This document shows positions 7,689 through 16,709 of a DNA stretch of 64,000 nt, piece by piece. Numbering within the stretch: position 1 is the stretch's first letter; each line of letters opens with the position of its first letter. A model generated the notes under the pieces. It did not search any database, was not told the origin of the DNA, and saw nothing but the letters and a program-made list of their open reading frames with translations. The DNA comes from Gimesia aquarii (GTDB lineage: Bacteria > Planctomycetota > Planctomycetia > Planctomycetales > Planctomycetaceae), in the NCBI RefSeq assembly GCF_007748195.1, contig NZ_CP037920.1, forward strand, positions 310,001-374,000, read 5' to 3'. The position numbers and the translations under genes were made by a program.

Positions 7689-8710
7689 TGTTCCAAAACC
7701 TGTTCAAGCAGCACGGTGGGATCGTCAGGGTAGATTTTGTTCAAAAATTCTGGCCATTCAACATTGGGCTGAATCCTTACATAGGCCACTCCACGAATTC
7801 CCGTTTTAATGTATTCAAGATAGGGTTCAACTCGTTTGGGATCGAACTTGGCCTTGACGCGAAACATAAGCTTGTCACGTTCTTGAGCCGTTTCGACTTG
7901 CTTCGGGGTAAACTGAGCTTCCGGCGAAACAAAAGATATGGTAGCGGGTTCGGAGTATCCATATTGAGCATCGACATCGAACACAACCCGAGAGTCGGCA
8001 CCAATCGATGTTTGTGTGGCATAGCGTGACGGCAAGTAGAACTCGATGTAGATGTCGGTTAGATCAAGAATTGTCATTACTTTGCCGCCGGCAGGCAACA
8101 CTTCCCCCTTTTCTGCAAGTCGATACAATACGCGACCACGGGTTGGTGATTTCAATATGGCATCGGTGATTTGCGTTTCGATTTCCCAGACACGCGCTTC
8201 GGCTGCTTTGACAGCAAACTCTTGGGTTCGCAGAGCGGCTTTATTCGCCCCTAAAGTAGCCCTTGCGACTGCTAGTGCATTCACCGCCGTATCATTCTCT
8301 GCTTGTGAGGCTGCTTTGGCTTTCAATAGCCTCTCTACTCGACGAGCTTGCTTCTCGGCGAATGCGATATCACTTTCCGTTTTGGTGATAACAGCTTTTG
8401 CTTGATCGACCGATTGCTGAACCTCAGCCAGTCGCGCTTTGGCTTGAGCCAGCGATGCGTCCAATTGTCGCGTGTCCATCCTTGCGACCACTTGCCCAGG
8501 CTGAACAAGGTCGCCTTCCTTCGCTGAGACTTCCTCGATTCGACCCGCAAACTTCGTGGCCACATCGACCTGCACAGCCTCAACGCGACCATTGCCAGAA
8601 ACGATCCCATTTGGTAATGGCTCAGGTTGTTGTGACTTCCACCACAACCAGCCCCCATAAGAAGTAGCAATCAGTGCCACCAAGACCAATAAACGAGTTA
8701 TCGTTTTCAT
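7685..8710 (-). CDS. HlyD-family membrane fusion protein (YhiI-like)
   Basis: This encodes 341 residues with one N-terminal membrane anchor (about 5-22). A split biotinyl-lipoyl domain follows: 'GRIEEVSAKEGDLVQPGQVV' before, and 'ILKSPTRGRVLYRLAEKGE' after, a long Ala/Gln/Lys-rich coiled-coil hairpin (about 80-185). A beta-barrel domain closes the protein. Such adaptors bridge the ABC transporter in the inner membrane to an outer-membrane channel; no TolC-like gene is present in the window. It is first in the operon, preceded by a GGAAGAG ribosome-binding site and a candidate promoter at 8796-8824. Confidence 0.85.
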   Translation of the reverse strand: MKTITRLLVLVALIATSYGGWLWWKSQQPEPLPNGIVSGNGRVEAVQVDVATKFAGRIEEVSAKEGDLVQPGQVVARMDTRQLDASLAQAKARLAEVQQSVDQAKAVITKTESDIAFAEKQARRVERLLKAKAASQAENDTAVNALAVARATLGANKAALRTQEFAVKAAEARVWEIETQITDAILKSPTRGRVLYRLAEKGEVLPAGGKVMTILDLTDIYIEFYLPSRYATQTSIGADSRVVFDVDAQYGYSEPATISFVSPEAQFTPKQVETAQERDKLMFRVKAKFDPKRVEPYLEYIKTGIRGVAYVRIQPNVEWPEFLNKIYPDDPTVLLEQVLEQ

Positions 8711-8795
8711 TGGTTTCTCTTCCGTATAGAAAAAACTGAATCCTCTTATGTGTTGTGCAGGATTGAGCTTAAAATCTAATCGTTACCTATAAATT

Positions 8796-8824
8796 ATAAT
8801 ATACAAATCATAATTGAAGGACAA
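8796..8824 (-). promoter_or_regulatory. candidate sigma-70 type promoter for the export cassette
   Basis: On the minus strand, TTGTCC (8824-8819) and TATTAT (8801-8796) are separated by exactly 17 bp, about 85 bp upstream of the membrane-fusion gene. The -35 box matches consensus at 4 of 6 positions. The surroundings are AT-rich, so chance matches are likely and this is only suggestive. Confidence 0.35.
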
Positions 8825-8985
8825 GTTGACGGGACTCTGTACGAAGCTGTTTCCGGTATATCCAGGCTAAGAATCAACGAGTTCTAGATCGAAGTCATGG
8901 TGGCGAAGGTTGGCCCAAACAAATTTGCTGTCTTTCTCACTTCCGAATGAAAGACAAGCTCACTCTATTCAGTATGGATTTTGTA

Positions 8986-10434
8986 TTACTCTTCTTCAGT
9001 GCGTATTCGCTTTTCAATACTAATACCCAAATCTTCGATCCTACTACGTAAAGTGCTTCGTGCAATGCCCAGAATCTGTGCTGCTTGAACCTGGCTACCA
9101 TCAACGTGATTTAGAACACTCGGGAGTAGTATACGATCGATTCCGGCATGTACTTTTCGGTGCAGATCCTCTTCACCGGATGACAGAAGTTCTTCGACAT
9201 GTTGATGGATCTCTGAAAGAGACCTAGAATTCAATTCACTATTTGCCTTCTCAGCCTCATTTACCAGGTTATTCAAGCAGCTTGAGGGGAGACTTTCTGG
9301 TGTGATTAATTCTCCCACAGTTTGTATGAGACAATGTTTAATGACACTTTGAAGTTCTCGCACATTTCCGGGCCAATCATGTTGAATCAGTGCCGTTAAA
9401 GCATCATCACTTATCCCACGAACAGAGTTCACAACGTGATTACCTGCCGTTTTAATAAAATGTTCGACCAGAGCAGGTATATCTTCAACCCGTTTCCTGA
9501 GTGGAGGTAATTCGATTGAGAACACATTTAATCGATAGTAGAGATCCTGGCGAAACTCGCCTGATTCAACCATCTTATCAAGATCACGATTGGTCGCAGA
9601 GATGATTCGCACATCAGCTCGTATTGTTTCATTGCTACCAACACGCTCAAAGCTTCCATCTTGAAGCAACCGTAAAACTTTAGCTTGTGTGGAGGGAGAC
9701 ATGTCTCCGATTTCATCTAGAAACAGTGTCCCACCATCTACTTGCTCGTACTTTCCTATACGTTGCCGATCCGCACCAGTGTATGCGCCGCGCTCATGGC
9801 CAAATAGTTCGCTCTCTAATAATGAATCTGGAATCGATGCACAATTGATAGCCATAAAAGGTCCATCCTTGCGCTGGCTATGGTGATAGATTGCCTTGGC
9901 TACCATTTCTTTTCCAGTTCCGCTTTCTCCTTGAATGAGAACAGTGACATCTTGGGGTGCCGCACGTCCAATTGCTTTATACACTTTTTGCATAGCTGGT
10001 GAGCGACCGATGATGGTATCTGTAGTTGAATCATAATCAACTTCGCCAAAGGTGGTTGGAACATGGCTCATGCGGCTAATTTTGATGGCACGATTAATAA
10101 TATCCTGTAGCTGATCAAATTGAACTGGCTTGAGTAAATATTCATACGCTCCGCGTTTTGTGGCTTCAATAGCAGTCTCAGTTGTAGAGTGTGCTGTGAA
10201 TATGATTACTGGTAACTTGGTATCAATTCGTCGAATTTCATTAAAAACATCGAGCCCCGACATATCAGGCAGACGAACATCCAAAATAACGGCATCCGGC
10301 TGGAATTCTTTGACTAAATCAATTCCAGCGCAGCCTGTTTCTGCAGTGATGATTTCAAGCTCTTCACTCTGTAAAGTCTTCTGCAACGAGTAAAGTAGAT
10401 TTGGTTCATCATCAATAATGAGTAGCCTTGCCAC
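8986..10434 (-). CDS. sigma-54-dependent response regulator (NtrC family)
   Basis: The 482-residue product is a bacterial enhancer-binding protein. The receiver domain (1-115) has acidic residues D8/D9, phospho-acceptor D52 in VILDVRLPD and K102 in LKPV. The AAA+ domain has Walker A GESGTGKE (169-176), the sigma-54 contact loop GAYTGA (216-221, the common Tyr variant of GAFTGA) and Walker B LFLDEIGD. A Fis-type helix-turn-helix (about 440-475) ends the protein. It starts with GTG only 3 bp after the kinase stop codon, so the pair is translationally coupled. Targets are probably nearby: a strong -24/-12 promoter lies at 15150-15163 and a weaker one before the SulP gene. The signal is unknown. 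Confidence 0.93.
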   Translation of the reverse strand: MARLLIIDDEPNLLYSLQKTLQSEELEIITAETGCAGIDLVKEFQPDAVILDVRLPDMSGLDVFNEIRRIDTKLPVIIFTAHSTTETAIEATKRGAYEYLLKPVQFDQLQDIINRAIKISRMSHVPTTFGEVDYDSTTDTIIGRSPAMQKVYKAIGRAAPQDVTVLIQGESGTGKEMVAKAIYHHSQRKDGPFMAINCASIPDSLLESELFGHERGAYTGADRQRIGKYEQVDGGTLFLDEIGDMSPSTQAKVLRLLQDGSFERVGSNETIRADVRIISATNRDLDKMVESGEFRQDLYYRLNVFSIELPPLRKRVEDIPALVEHFIKTAGNHVVNSVRGISDDALTALIQHDWPGNVRELQSVIKHCLIQTVGELITPESLPSSCLNNLVNEAEKANSELNSRSLSEIHQHVEELLSSGEEDLHRKVHAGIDRILLPSVLNHVDGSQVQAAQILGIARSTLRSRIEDLGISIEKRIRTEEE

Positions 10435-10437
10435 GAT

Positions 10438-11973
10438 TCATTTTCCATTCGTAATCAATTTATCAAGTTCGGGTCGATCCTCTTCTACAGAGACTCTACC
10501 ATTAGTCATTATAGGTAAACGAACAGTTATAATTGCACCTTTCTCAAGTCCATTAGCGATAGACAGCTCTCCCTGGTGTGCTTCAACAATTCGTTTACAA
10601 GTAACCAACCCCATTCCGAGTCCCTCATTCTTAGTACTAAAAAATGGCTCAAACGCGCGATTGAGTACTTCCGGTCCTAAACCGTTTCCTTCATCCCGTA
10701 TGATGAGCAGACAGTATCGTTCATCATGAGGATCGATTGATAAATCCAATTCGATAGTACCTTGTGTGGAGGTAGCATCAATTGAATTGAGTAACAGATT
10801 GAGAATCAGTTGTCGTAATTGTTTGTCATCGGCCAGAACGGTAACAGGAGCATTCGGAGTGATTACTTTGATCTCAATGCCGACCTGGGTCGCTTTTGCC
10901 AGCAGAAAGTCGGCTGTTTGCTCTGCCAGTTTACGGAGGTCAATTCTTGAAAATTCCATTTTTGCAGGACGCGCAAAGTTTAGAAATTCTTGTAGGAGTC
11001 GATCGAGTCTCTGCATTTCATCGTTGAGTACGTGCAGGTCACTCTCATCCAGTGTTCGAGTTTGATCAGTTAATGCGGATTGCACGAGTACCGTCATACA
11101 CATCAAAGGATTTCTCAGTTCGTGCGCCAAGCCAGCAGACAGCTGACCCAAGGCTGCTAATTGATCAGCACGAATCACTTCACTCTGTCGGTCTTGCAAT
11201 TGCTGAATTACTGATGCAACTTCATCAGATACAGTATTAAGTGCATTTTCAAGATCTTCAATCTCCGGATTGGCGGACATAGTCACTGGTCCAACAACTT
11301 CGTTCAATTGGCCTGCAACATCCTTCAATGGTAAACTTAGTTTTACAATGGATCGACTGATAGTACTTGCCACGCCATAGCCGGTAACCAGCCCGGCAAT
11401 GGCACCACATGTTCCTAATAGAAGTAGTGCCAGGACTAGACGATCAGCAAACTCTTGATTTTCACGATTGCTTGCTTCCAACTTCTGCTCATTGATATTG
11501 AGATAATTTGTTGCAGAAGGCAAGATATTCTTTGACAACTCTTCTTCAACGAGAAATTCGACCTCTTTTCTAAGCTCTTGTGGATCAGATGATGGAGAGA
11601 GTTGGTTCAATTTCGTGAACAGTCGCGTCAGACCCTCTTGAATTGATGTAAGTGATTCCTGTTCTTCAGACGAATTTGCCAGCTGGCTGGCTTTGCTAAG
11701 CCATTCGTTGACTTTAGGTTTTATTTCCTTAGCATGACCTATTCTGTGGTATTTACCTTCGATCAGAAATTGATTCAATTCAAAACGGACCTGCAATAAG
11801 TACAAATTCAGTTCTTCTGCTGCACGAATGCTGGCAACATTCTGGTTCAAGACTTTAGAAGTTTGTCGCTGTAATCTCTGTACGTACCATGCTCCCGACA
11901 CACCAACAATCAGCAGTAGCAAACTGATGCAAATAATAGGAGCTGCGATTCGGATAGTTGTCCTGAATTTCAA
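10438..11973 (-). CDS. sensor histidine kinase (NtrB/ZraS-like) partner of the NtrC-type regulator
   Basis: The 511-residue product is a membrane sensor: helices at about 11-31 and 179-200 bracket a mostly helical periplasmic domain of about 145 residues, similar in size to four-helix-bundle sensor domains. A HAMP-like segment and coiled coil lead to the HisKA motif with H284 (GLAHELRNPL). The ATPase domain shows an N-box around LLLNSIDAT, G1 DEGNGLG, an F-box FEPFFSTK and G2 GLGMGL. The start is a TTG, chosen because TAGGAAAA lies about 8 bp upstream and no in-frame ATG fits. It should phosphorylate the adjacent regulator. The stimulus cannot be read from sequence. Confidence 0.9.
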   Translation of the reverse strand: MKFRTTIRIAAPIICISLLLLIVGVSGAWYVQRLQRQTSKVLNQNVASIRAAEELNLYLLQVRFELNQFLIEGKYHRIGHAKEIKPKVNEWLSKASQLANSSEEQESLTSIQEGLTRLFTKLNQLSPSSDPQELRKEVEFLVEEELSKNILPSATNYLNINEQKLEASNRENQEFADRLVLALLLLGTCGAIAGLVTGYGVASTISRSIVKLSLPLKDVAGQLNEVVGPVTMSANPEIEDLENALNTVSDEVASVIQQLQDRQSEVIRADQLAALGQLSAGLAHELRNPLMCMTVLVQSALTDQTRTLDESDLHVLNDEMQRLDRLLQEFLNFARPAKMEFSRIDLRKLAEQTADFLLAKATQVGIEIKVITPNAPVTVLADDKQLRQLILNLLLNSIDATSTQGTIELDLSIDPHDERYCLLIIRDEGNGLGPEVLNRAFEPFFSTKNEGLGMGLVTCKRIVEAHQGELSIANGLEKGAIITVRLPIMTNGRVSVEEDRPELDKLITNGK

Positions 11974-12189
11974 CCGATTTTCCTAAAATAAATGTAGGCA
12001 GAATATCTCGATACGAACGCTCAAATCTGATCCTTCAAAATAAATATGTCAGGAGTTCATTCTATTTTGGTGACTGGAATCTTACCAGTATCAGTTCTTA
12101 TCCCTCTGAGACTAAGTGCTGAGATATTATATTATGAATGTCGAATGATATGAAAGTTCGATAATACTTAAAGCAATAGTGTATCTGGG

Positions 12190-14484
12190 CTATCTCTGGA
12201 ATCTTGACTTGGAATTATTACGTGGAGAGCCATTGATACGGCGGTGTTCTTCTAAAAAATTGATACAGCCTGTAGTCGTATCATACATTGCACCGACGAT
12301 CGCTAGTTTTCCTGAATGGACTCGTTCTCTGATTACCTTACTTGATTGCAGTACAGATTCTACGGATAGCAACACATTTTGGTGACTGACCGCATCAACG
12401 AATTCGTATCGATCTCTGTCTGATGGGATTCTAGAAGCATGACAATAATCTGGGTTGAGCGACTGCGCGATTTTGTCAACAACATGTTTGAGATGTGCGC
12501 AGTCACAATTCGTGTTCGCTGGACTATTTGAACAGATACTATCAATTGTCGCACTAATCGCTCCGCACCGTGTGTGTCCCATTATGACAAGCAACGGAGC
12601 CCCCTCAATAACACAACCATATTCAAGGCTTGCCAGAACCTCGGGAGTTATTGCGTTTCCGGAAATTCGAACACTGAATGCATCGCCCAAATCGAGATCA
12701 AAAATTAACTCAACCGAGGCACGGGGATCAATACAGCTGAGTACCACAGCTAATGGAGGGGTGCCATTGGTTGTGGTATTAAGCTGCTGTTTCAGATCAC
12801 GTCTGAGTGTTGATCCTGTACGAAACCTCTCATTCCCTTCACGAAGTAGGCTCAAAACCTTCTGCGGCGTGAGTTGTTCTTGTAGATCTCGTGCCGAATA
12901 ATCGACATACTGAATTTCATTCTTCAATTGATAATTCAGTTGATATTTCTCGCTAAACCCACGAAGACTTAAGTTGATACCACGAGCAGGAGCCGTGATA
13001 GTTTCGAATTCACGTAACATGCTGAGAACATCTGGATCAATGTAGAAAGTGTTACGGCCGTCGATCAGAGCAAAACTACCTCTTGGGATCTCCTGTAATG
13101 CCTGCTTGATCACAGCACGATTAAGAAAACAGACTTGGTTGGCAAGTTCAATTTTCATGACTTTGCCACCGATGTGCTTTTCCCAAATGCGAGAGAGCGG
13201 GCGTTTCATATTGTTATACAAAATGAAAATGGTGCTGATAACGATGCCAACTAAGAGACCTATCACGACATCTATAAAAACGATTGCCATTACCGTAATG
13301 ATAAAAGGTGCGAACTGATGCGGTCCCTCACAGTACGTTTTTTTTATCAGGGTTGGGCTAGCAAGTTTAAAGCCGGTAATCAGCAGAATCCCTGCTAGGC
13401 AGGAGAGTGGTATCAGATTCAACATTTGGGGCATCAGCAAGAAACAGATGAATAACAGAAAACCATGTAATATTGTTGAAAGCTTTGTTTGCCCACCTGC
13501 ATTGATATTAACTGAACTGCGGACAATTGTAGAAGCAACTGGAAGTCCTCCAAACATGCCGGCAACGATATTGCCGATTCCCTGCGCAAAGAGTTCACGA
13601 TTAGGAGGCGATTGCCTCTGCTGTGGATCAATTCGGTCTGCTGCTTCCAGGCTGAATAGCGTTTCCAATGAAGTGACCACGGCAATCAATAAAGCGGCCG
13701 TATAGATTTGCGGGTTAGACCATAGTGAGAAATCCGGAAATACGAGAAATTGCTGCAATCCTTGGAGGCCATTCGCTACCGGAACCTGAACCAGATGTGA
13801 TGTTTGTATGGACCAGTCGCCTCCAAGGCGTTCAAAAAACTGACTCAGCGCGGTTCCTAGAAGAACTACGACCAATGGTACTGGGATGAATGAACGTTTC
13901 AAAAAAGATATTTGCTCCCATAAAATTAAAAGCATGATTGAGAGCAATCCAATCGTTGCTGCACCCAGATGCCATTGTCCCTCAAACAGTATGAGCAACT
14001 CTGAAAATAGTTTTTGACTGTCAATCTGCACAAAAGATACTTTGCCTTCTGGATTAGTATCATGCCCAAGAAGATGTGGAAGTTGATTCAGTATGAGAAT
14101 CACACCGATTGCCGTCAAAAACCCTTTAACCACAATCGTGGGGATAAACATTGCAATGAATCCTGCCCGGCAAAGGCCAATAGCTACCTGAATCAGACCG
14201 GCAATAATAACCACCAGCAAAAATGCTTCAAACGAGCCAAATTGAGCGATCTGTGCCGCCACGATAATGGTTAATCCAACTGCTGGCCCACTTACACTTG
14301 AGTGTGAATGACTAAGCAGCCCCACTACGATACCACCAACAATTCCCGAAATGATTCCTGAAACGAGAGGGGCATTCGAGGCCAGCGCGATTCCTAAGCA
14401 AAGGGGTAAGGTTACCAGAAACAGAACCAGACTAGCTTTTACATCATGGCCTACGGTTTCTCTCTTCAGCTTTTGCCGATTCAT
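12190..14484 (-). CDS. SulP anion transporter fused to STAS and beta-carbonic anhydrase domains
   Basis: The 764-residue product joins three parts. Residues about 15-425 are a SulP transporter of the SLC26 type with many helices and the VSGPAVGLT-type signature. Residues about 440-530 form a STAS-like regulatory domain. Residues about 540-755 are a beta-class carbonic anhydrase with zinc ligands C584, H637 and C640 and the catalytic Asp/Arg dyad D586 and R588 (SCIDPR, GHTRC). All active-site residues are present, so the enzyme should be functional. The expected job is bicarbonate movement coupled to CO2/bicarbonate interconversion at the inner membrane. SulP-carbonic anhydrase fusions are known in bacteria. 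The neighbouring kinase and regulator suggest two-component control. Confidence 0.92.
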   Translation of the reverse strand: MNRQKLKRETVGHDVKASLVLFLVTLPLCLGIALASNAPLVSGIISGIVGGIVVGLLSHSHSSVSGPAVGLTIIVAAQIAQFGSFEAFLLVVIIAGLIQVAIGLCRAGFIAMFIPTIVVKGFLTAIGVILILNQLPHLLGHDTNPEGKVSFVQIDSQKLFSELLILFEGQWHLGAATIGLLSIMLLILWEQISFLKRSFIPVPLVVVLLGTALSQFFERLGGDWSIQTSHLVQVPVANGLQGLQQFLVFPDFSLWSNPQIYTAALLIAVVTSLETLFSLEAADRIDPQQRQSPPNRELFAQGIGNIVAGMFGGLPVASTIVRSSVNINAGGQTKLSTILHGFLLFICFLLMPQMLNLIPLSCLAGILLITGFKLASPTLIKKTYCEGPHQFAPFIITVMAIVFIDVVIGLLVGIVISTIFILYNNMKRPLSRIWEKHIGGKVMKIELANQVCFLNRAVIKQALQEIPRGSFALIDGRNTFYIDPDVLSMLREFETITAPARGINLSLRGFSEKYQLNYQLKNEIQYVDYSARDLQEQLTPQKVLSLLREGNERFRTGSTLRRDLKQQLNTTTNGTPPLAVVLSCIDPRASVELIFDLDLGDAFSVRISGNAITPEVLASLEYGCVIEGAPLLVIMGHTRCGAISATIDSICSNSPANTNCDCAHLKHVVDKIAQSLNPDYCHASRIPSDRDRYEFVDAVSHQNVLLSVESVLQSSKVIRERVHSGKLAIVGAMYDTTTGCINFLEEHRRINGSPRNNSKSRFQR

Positions 14485-15149
14485 GATTTAATTCATCTTT
14501 TAGTCAAGCAATATTGAAAGAATGAAGGGTTAATCCGAACTGAGAAGCGCTCGCCAAGCCACGTTGTCTGACTGTATATTTCAGTAAAACAGTATCGAGG
14601 CCTGTCTAGAACTCGCCAGGATGGCTGATTTTCGACAACCTTATCGCAAAAATTTCGAACATTTCTCTAAGTCTTCCTCTAGAAGTGGATAACTAGCAAA
14701 CTCCATGCCCTGGAAGTCCAATTACGATCATGTTTCCAAAGACGTTGTCAAACACTATGAGTTAGCTAGCGATGATTGATCTTCTATGCATGTTTTCACA
14801 ACTTGATTCTCTGATCATATTTGCTGAGAAACGTAAAATTCGTTAGCAGATACTTTCGTCTTGCTGGGAGCTGACTTATCACTTGGAATCATCGCACAAA
14901 AACTGCGGCAAAAAGCAAGTTCGACGATATTGCAGTGGGAACACTTATTGGCTTTATTCTGCACGATTGAGAAGTCTATTTACTGGCGATTATTTCGCAG
15001 TTTGGCTGAATATTAAACAGCGATTAAGCTGGAATCAGAAAACAAAGGGATGCTGATTAAAAATTTTTAAGAAAGCCAAAACATAACTTACCGCAAAATT
15101 GACGCTTAAATTCTCAATGTATTGAGCTACGCACAAGAGCACTGAATTC
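14485..15149. other. long divergent intergenic region
   Basis: About 660 bp between the SulP fusion (minus) and the small membrane protein (plus). No supportable gene is seen; a 14834-15017 open stretch of about 50 codons has no start or ribosome-binding site. It probably carries control elements for both directions, including the weak -24/-12 element at 14547-14560. Confidence 0.5.
14547..14560 (-). promoter_or_regulatory. weak candidate sigma-54 promoter for the SulP-carbonic anhydrase gene
   Basis: Minus-strand CGTGGCTTGGCGAGCGCTT contains GG and GC separated by exactly 10 bases, with a good TGGC -24 core but a poor -12 box (GCGCT instead of TTGCA/T). It sits about 63 bp upstream of the start codon. 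It is plausible mainly because a sigma-54 regulator is the next locus and a better site lies on the other side. Confidence 0.3.
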
Positions 15150-15163
15150 GGCACACGCTTTGC
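15150..15163 (+). promoter_or_regulatory. candidate sigma-54 (-24/-12) promoter
   Basis: The sequence CGGCACACGCTTTGCTT has invariant GG (15150-15151) and GC (15162-15163) separated by 10 bases. It matches about 10 of 12 positions of TGGCACG-N4-TTGCA/T, including a perfect -12 box. Transcription would begin near 15175, upstream of the small membrane protein. An NtrC-type activator gene lies 5 kb away in the same gene group. Confidence 0.6.
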
Positions 15164-15228
15164 TTTTGCAAGCATTAGAGTCATCTAATCAAAAACAATC
15201 AAAACGCGTCATGATCGGAGTCACTAGT

Positions 15229-15480
15229 ATGATTGCCCCAGAGTCTAATGGAAATACCGTCAATCAACAGATTGTCTTACGAAGTTCTCAGAGAACAACT
15301 GATTTGTCTGGGATCGCAAAATTCTCATTGCAGAGCCAGGAAAGACAATTTGATATGCCAGATCAACTTCAGATAACTGGCATAGACACGAAGGCTGATC
15401 GCCTTATTCATAACTTATTGATGATGCTCATCGGAGCCTGCCTTACTTCGTCAGTTTTTGTTTGGTCACAGTTACTGTGA
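15229..15480 (+). CDS. small single-TM hypothetical protein behind a sigma-54-like promoter
   Basis: The start at 15229 gives 83 residues and has GGAG about 10 bp upstream. The in-frame ATG at 15211 is possible. The longer frame from 15160 would begin upstream of the predicted transcription start. The first ~55 residues are polar, then a hydrophobic helix (about 60-80, LIHNLLMMLIGACLTSSVFVW) ends almost at the C-terminus, suggesting a tail-anchored inner-membrane protein. No family was recognised. It is the first gene after the -24/-12 element, with the hemerythrin-like gene 330 bp further on. Coding status is moderate. Confidence 0.45.
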   Translation: MIAPESNGNTVNQQIVLRSSQRTTDLSGIAKFSLQSQERQFDMPDQLQITGIDTKADRLIHNLLMMLIGACLTSSVFVWSQLL

Positions 15481-15810
15481 AATCAAGAGAACATCATCAA
15501 ACGATTGTGTTGCATAAATCATCGTCAGGATAATAACTATGCCAGCTCTCGTATATCAAAATAGTGAAAGTATTATGCTGGATTATGCTGGCTGAAATTC
15601 GAATGGTCTTCACGATCATCTAGGTTAGTAGGGCTGTTATCGTACCAGACAAAACAGATCGTGACACTTCCTGGCTCCTCCTCCTCATTTCGACTAGAGG
15701 GAACTAATGAAGCGGAATCCCATCCTGGTTACTACGAATAGATTTTTTTTACATGGGGTCCAAAAAAGAAATTTTAAAATCGTTTGTTCGACTCAGAAGG
15801 ACACGAGAAT
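15481..15810. other. intergenic region before the hemerythrin-like gene
   Basis: About 330 bp without a supportable gene. It contains a 10-bp tandem duplication (ATTATGCTGG at 15572-15581 and 15582-15591). No convincing -24/-12 or -35/-10 promoter and no terminator hairpin was found. Confidence 0.4.
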
Positions 15811-16305
15811 ATGAGCATCAACGGATCTAATATCACAATCAACGCCGCTTTTCTTCAGGAAATTAAAGACAATAATTTACGACTCGTTGAATTATTGAAA
15901 ACTCTTTGGAAACTCTGCTCAGTCGATGACAAAAGAAACCTTGAGCCTACGAAGTTTAGCGAATTGATTAACAAATTACGAGATTTACTAGAAATGCATT
16001 TCACGCTTGAGGACACTTTAGGATATTTTGATGACCCTTTACAAATCATTCCTGTGCTCTGTAAGGAGGCAAAGCGTTTGAATGGACAACATGTAGAACT
16101 GTATTTAGAAATCAACGCGATTGCAGATCAGGCTGAAGAAAGTTTGCATTTACAAGTCAATGGAATTATTTATACGAAACTCATCAAGCGATTTCGAAAA
16201 TTTCATGAAGCGCTGCTAAAGCATGAATCGGAAGAATATGATTTGATTATGATTGCCTATTATGAGGATGCCGGATTCAATGCGGACTCTCTATTTATTT
16301 CTTAG
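15811..16305 (+). CDS. hemerythrin-like (HHE) domain protein
   Basis: The ATG at 15811 (164 residues) is preferred to an upstream start at 15784 because AGAAGGA lies about 9 bp before it. The protein is almost all helical. The pattern resembles hemerythrin/HHE domains: a His/Glu pair in EMHFTLEDTL, a later NGQHVELYLE, and a final FHEALLKHESEEYDL with H-x(5)-H-E. These His/Glu residues could bind a di-iron centre that takes up O2, NO or iron. There is no membrane segment or signal peptide. It lies downstream of the sigma-54-like promoter and upstream of an outer-membrane protein. The family call is from motif spacing and is fairly good; the function is inferred. Confidence 0.6.
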   Translation: MSINGSNITINAAFLQEIKDNNLRLVELLKTLWKLCSVDDKRNLEPTKFSELINKLRDLLEMHFTLEDTLGYFDDPLQIIPVLCKEAKRLNGQHVELYLEINAIADQAEESLHLQVNGIIYTKLIKRFRKFHEALLKHESEEYDLIMIAYYEDAGFNADSLFIS

Positions 16306-16709
16306 GAGCCGATCTATTTGAGTTTCACCAATCGTTTACTGTGAAACCAGACGGGCTATCGGACTCAATCCTCTTTTGCAGGAAGGAAGTAGCTTACTCA
16401 AAGTAATGTTAGACAATCCTATATCGCAGAATACTCTGTAGCAGTTTCTTAAACTCACTTTTTTCGCAGATGAGGAAATAATGCGAACCTAAATTTGAAT
16501 TCATAGCCTCTCAAATTGAATGTAGAAGTGAGTTAACCCCGATTGCAACCTGCAAAAATTAAGAAATCGATTTACTGACTGATGTGAGATCTAACACTTC
16601 TATTAATCAATCTATGGCATCACAAAACTTTCGGAGAAATCTGTAGCTTTGTAACCAATGGAAGCTGCTTCTTCAGACGCTAATTACGAAAAGGAAACTG
16701 GAAATCTAT
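16306..16709. other. intergenic region without recognised elements
   Basis: About 400 bp between the hemerythrin-like and outer-membrane protein genes. It was checked by eye for GG-N10-GC promoters, hairpins and short genes; none was convincing. Confidence 0.4.

Noticed and set aside
8906-8920. Minus-strand GG-N10-GC sigma-54-like match
   Set aside because: Would transcribe into the end of the response-regulator gene with no plausible target; poor -12 box.
14834-15017. About 50 open codons in the SulP upstream region
   Set aside because: No start codon or ribosome-binding site and no recognisable similarity.
15572-15591. 10-bp tandem duplication
   Set aside because: Too short and only two copies; likely chance or slippage.
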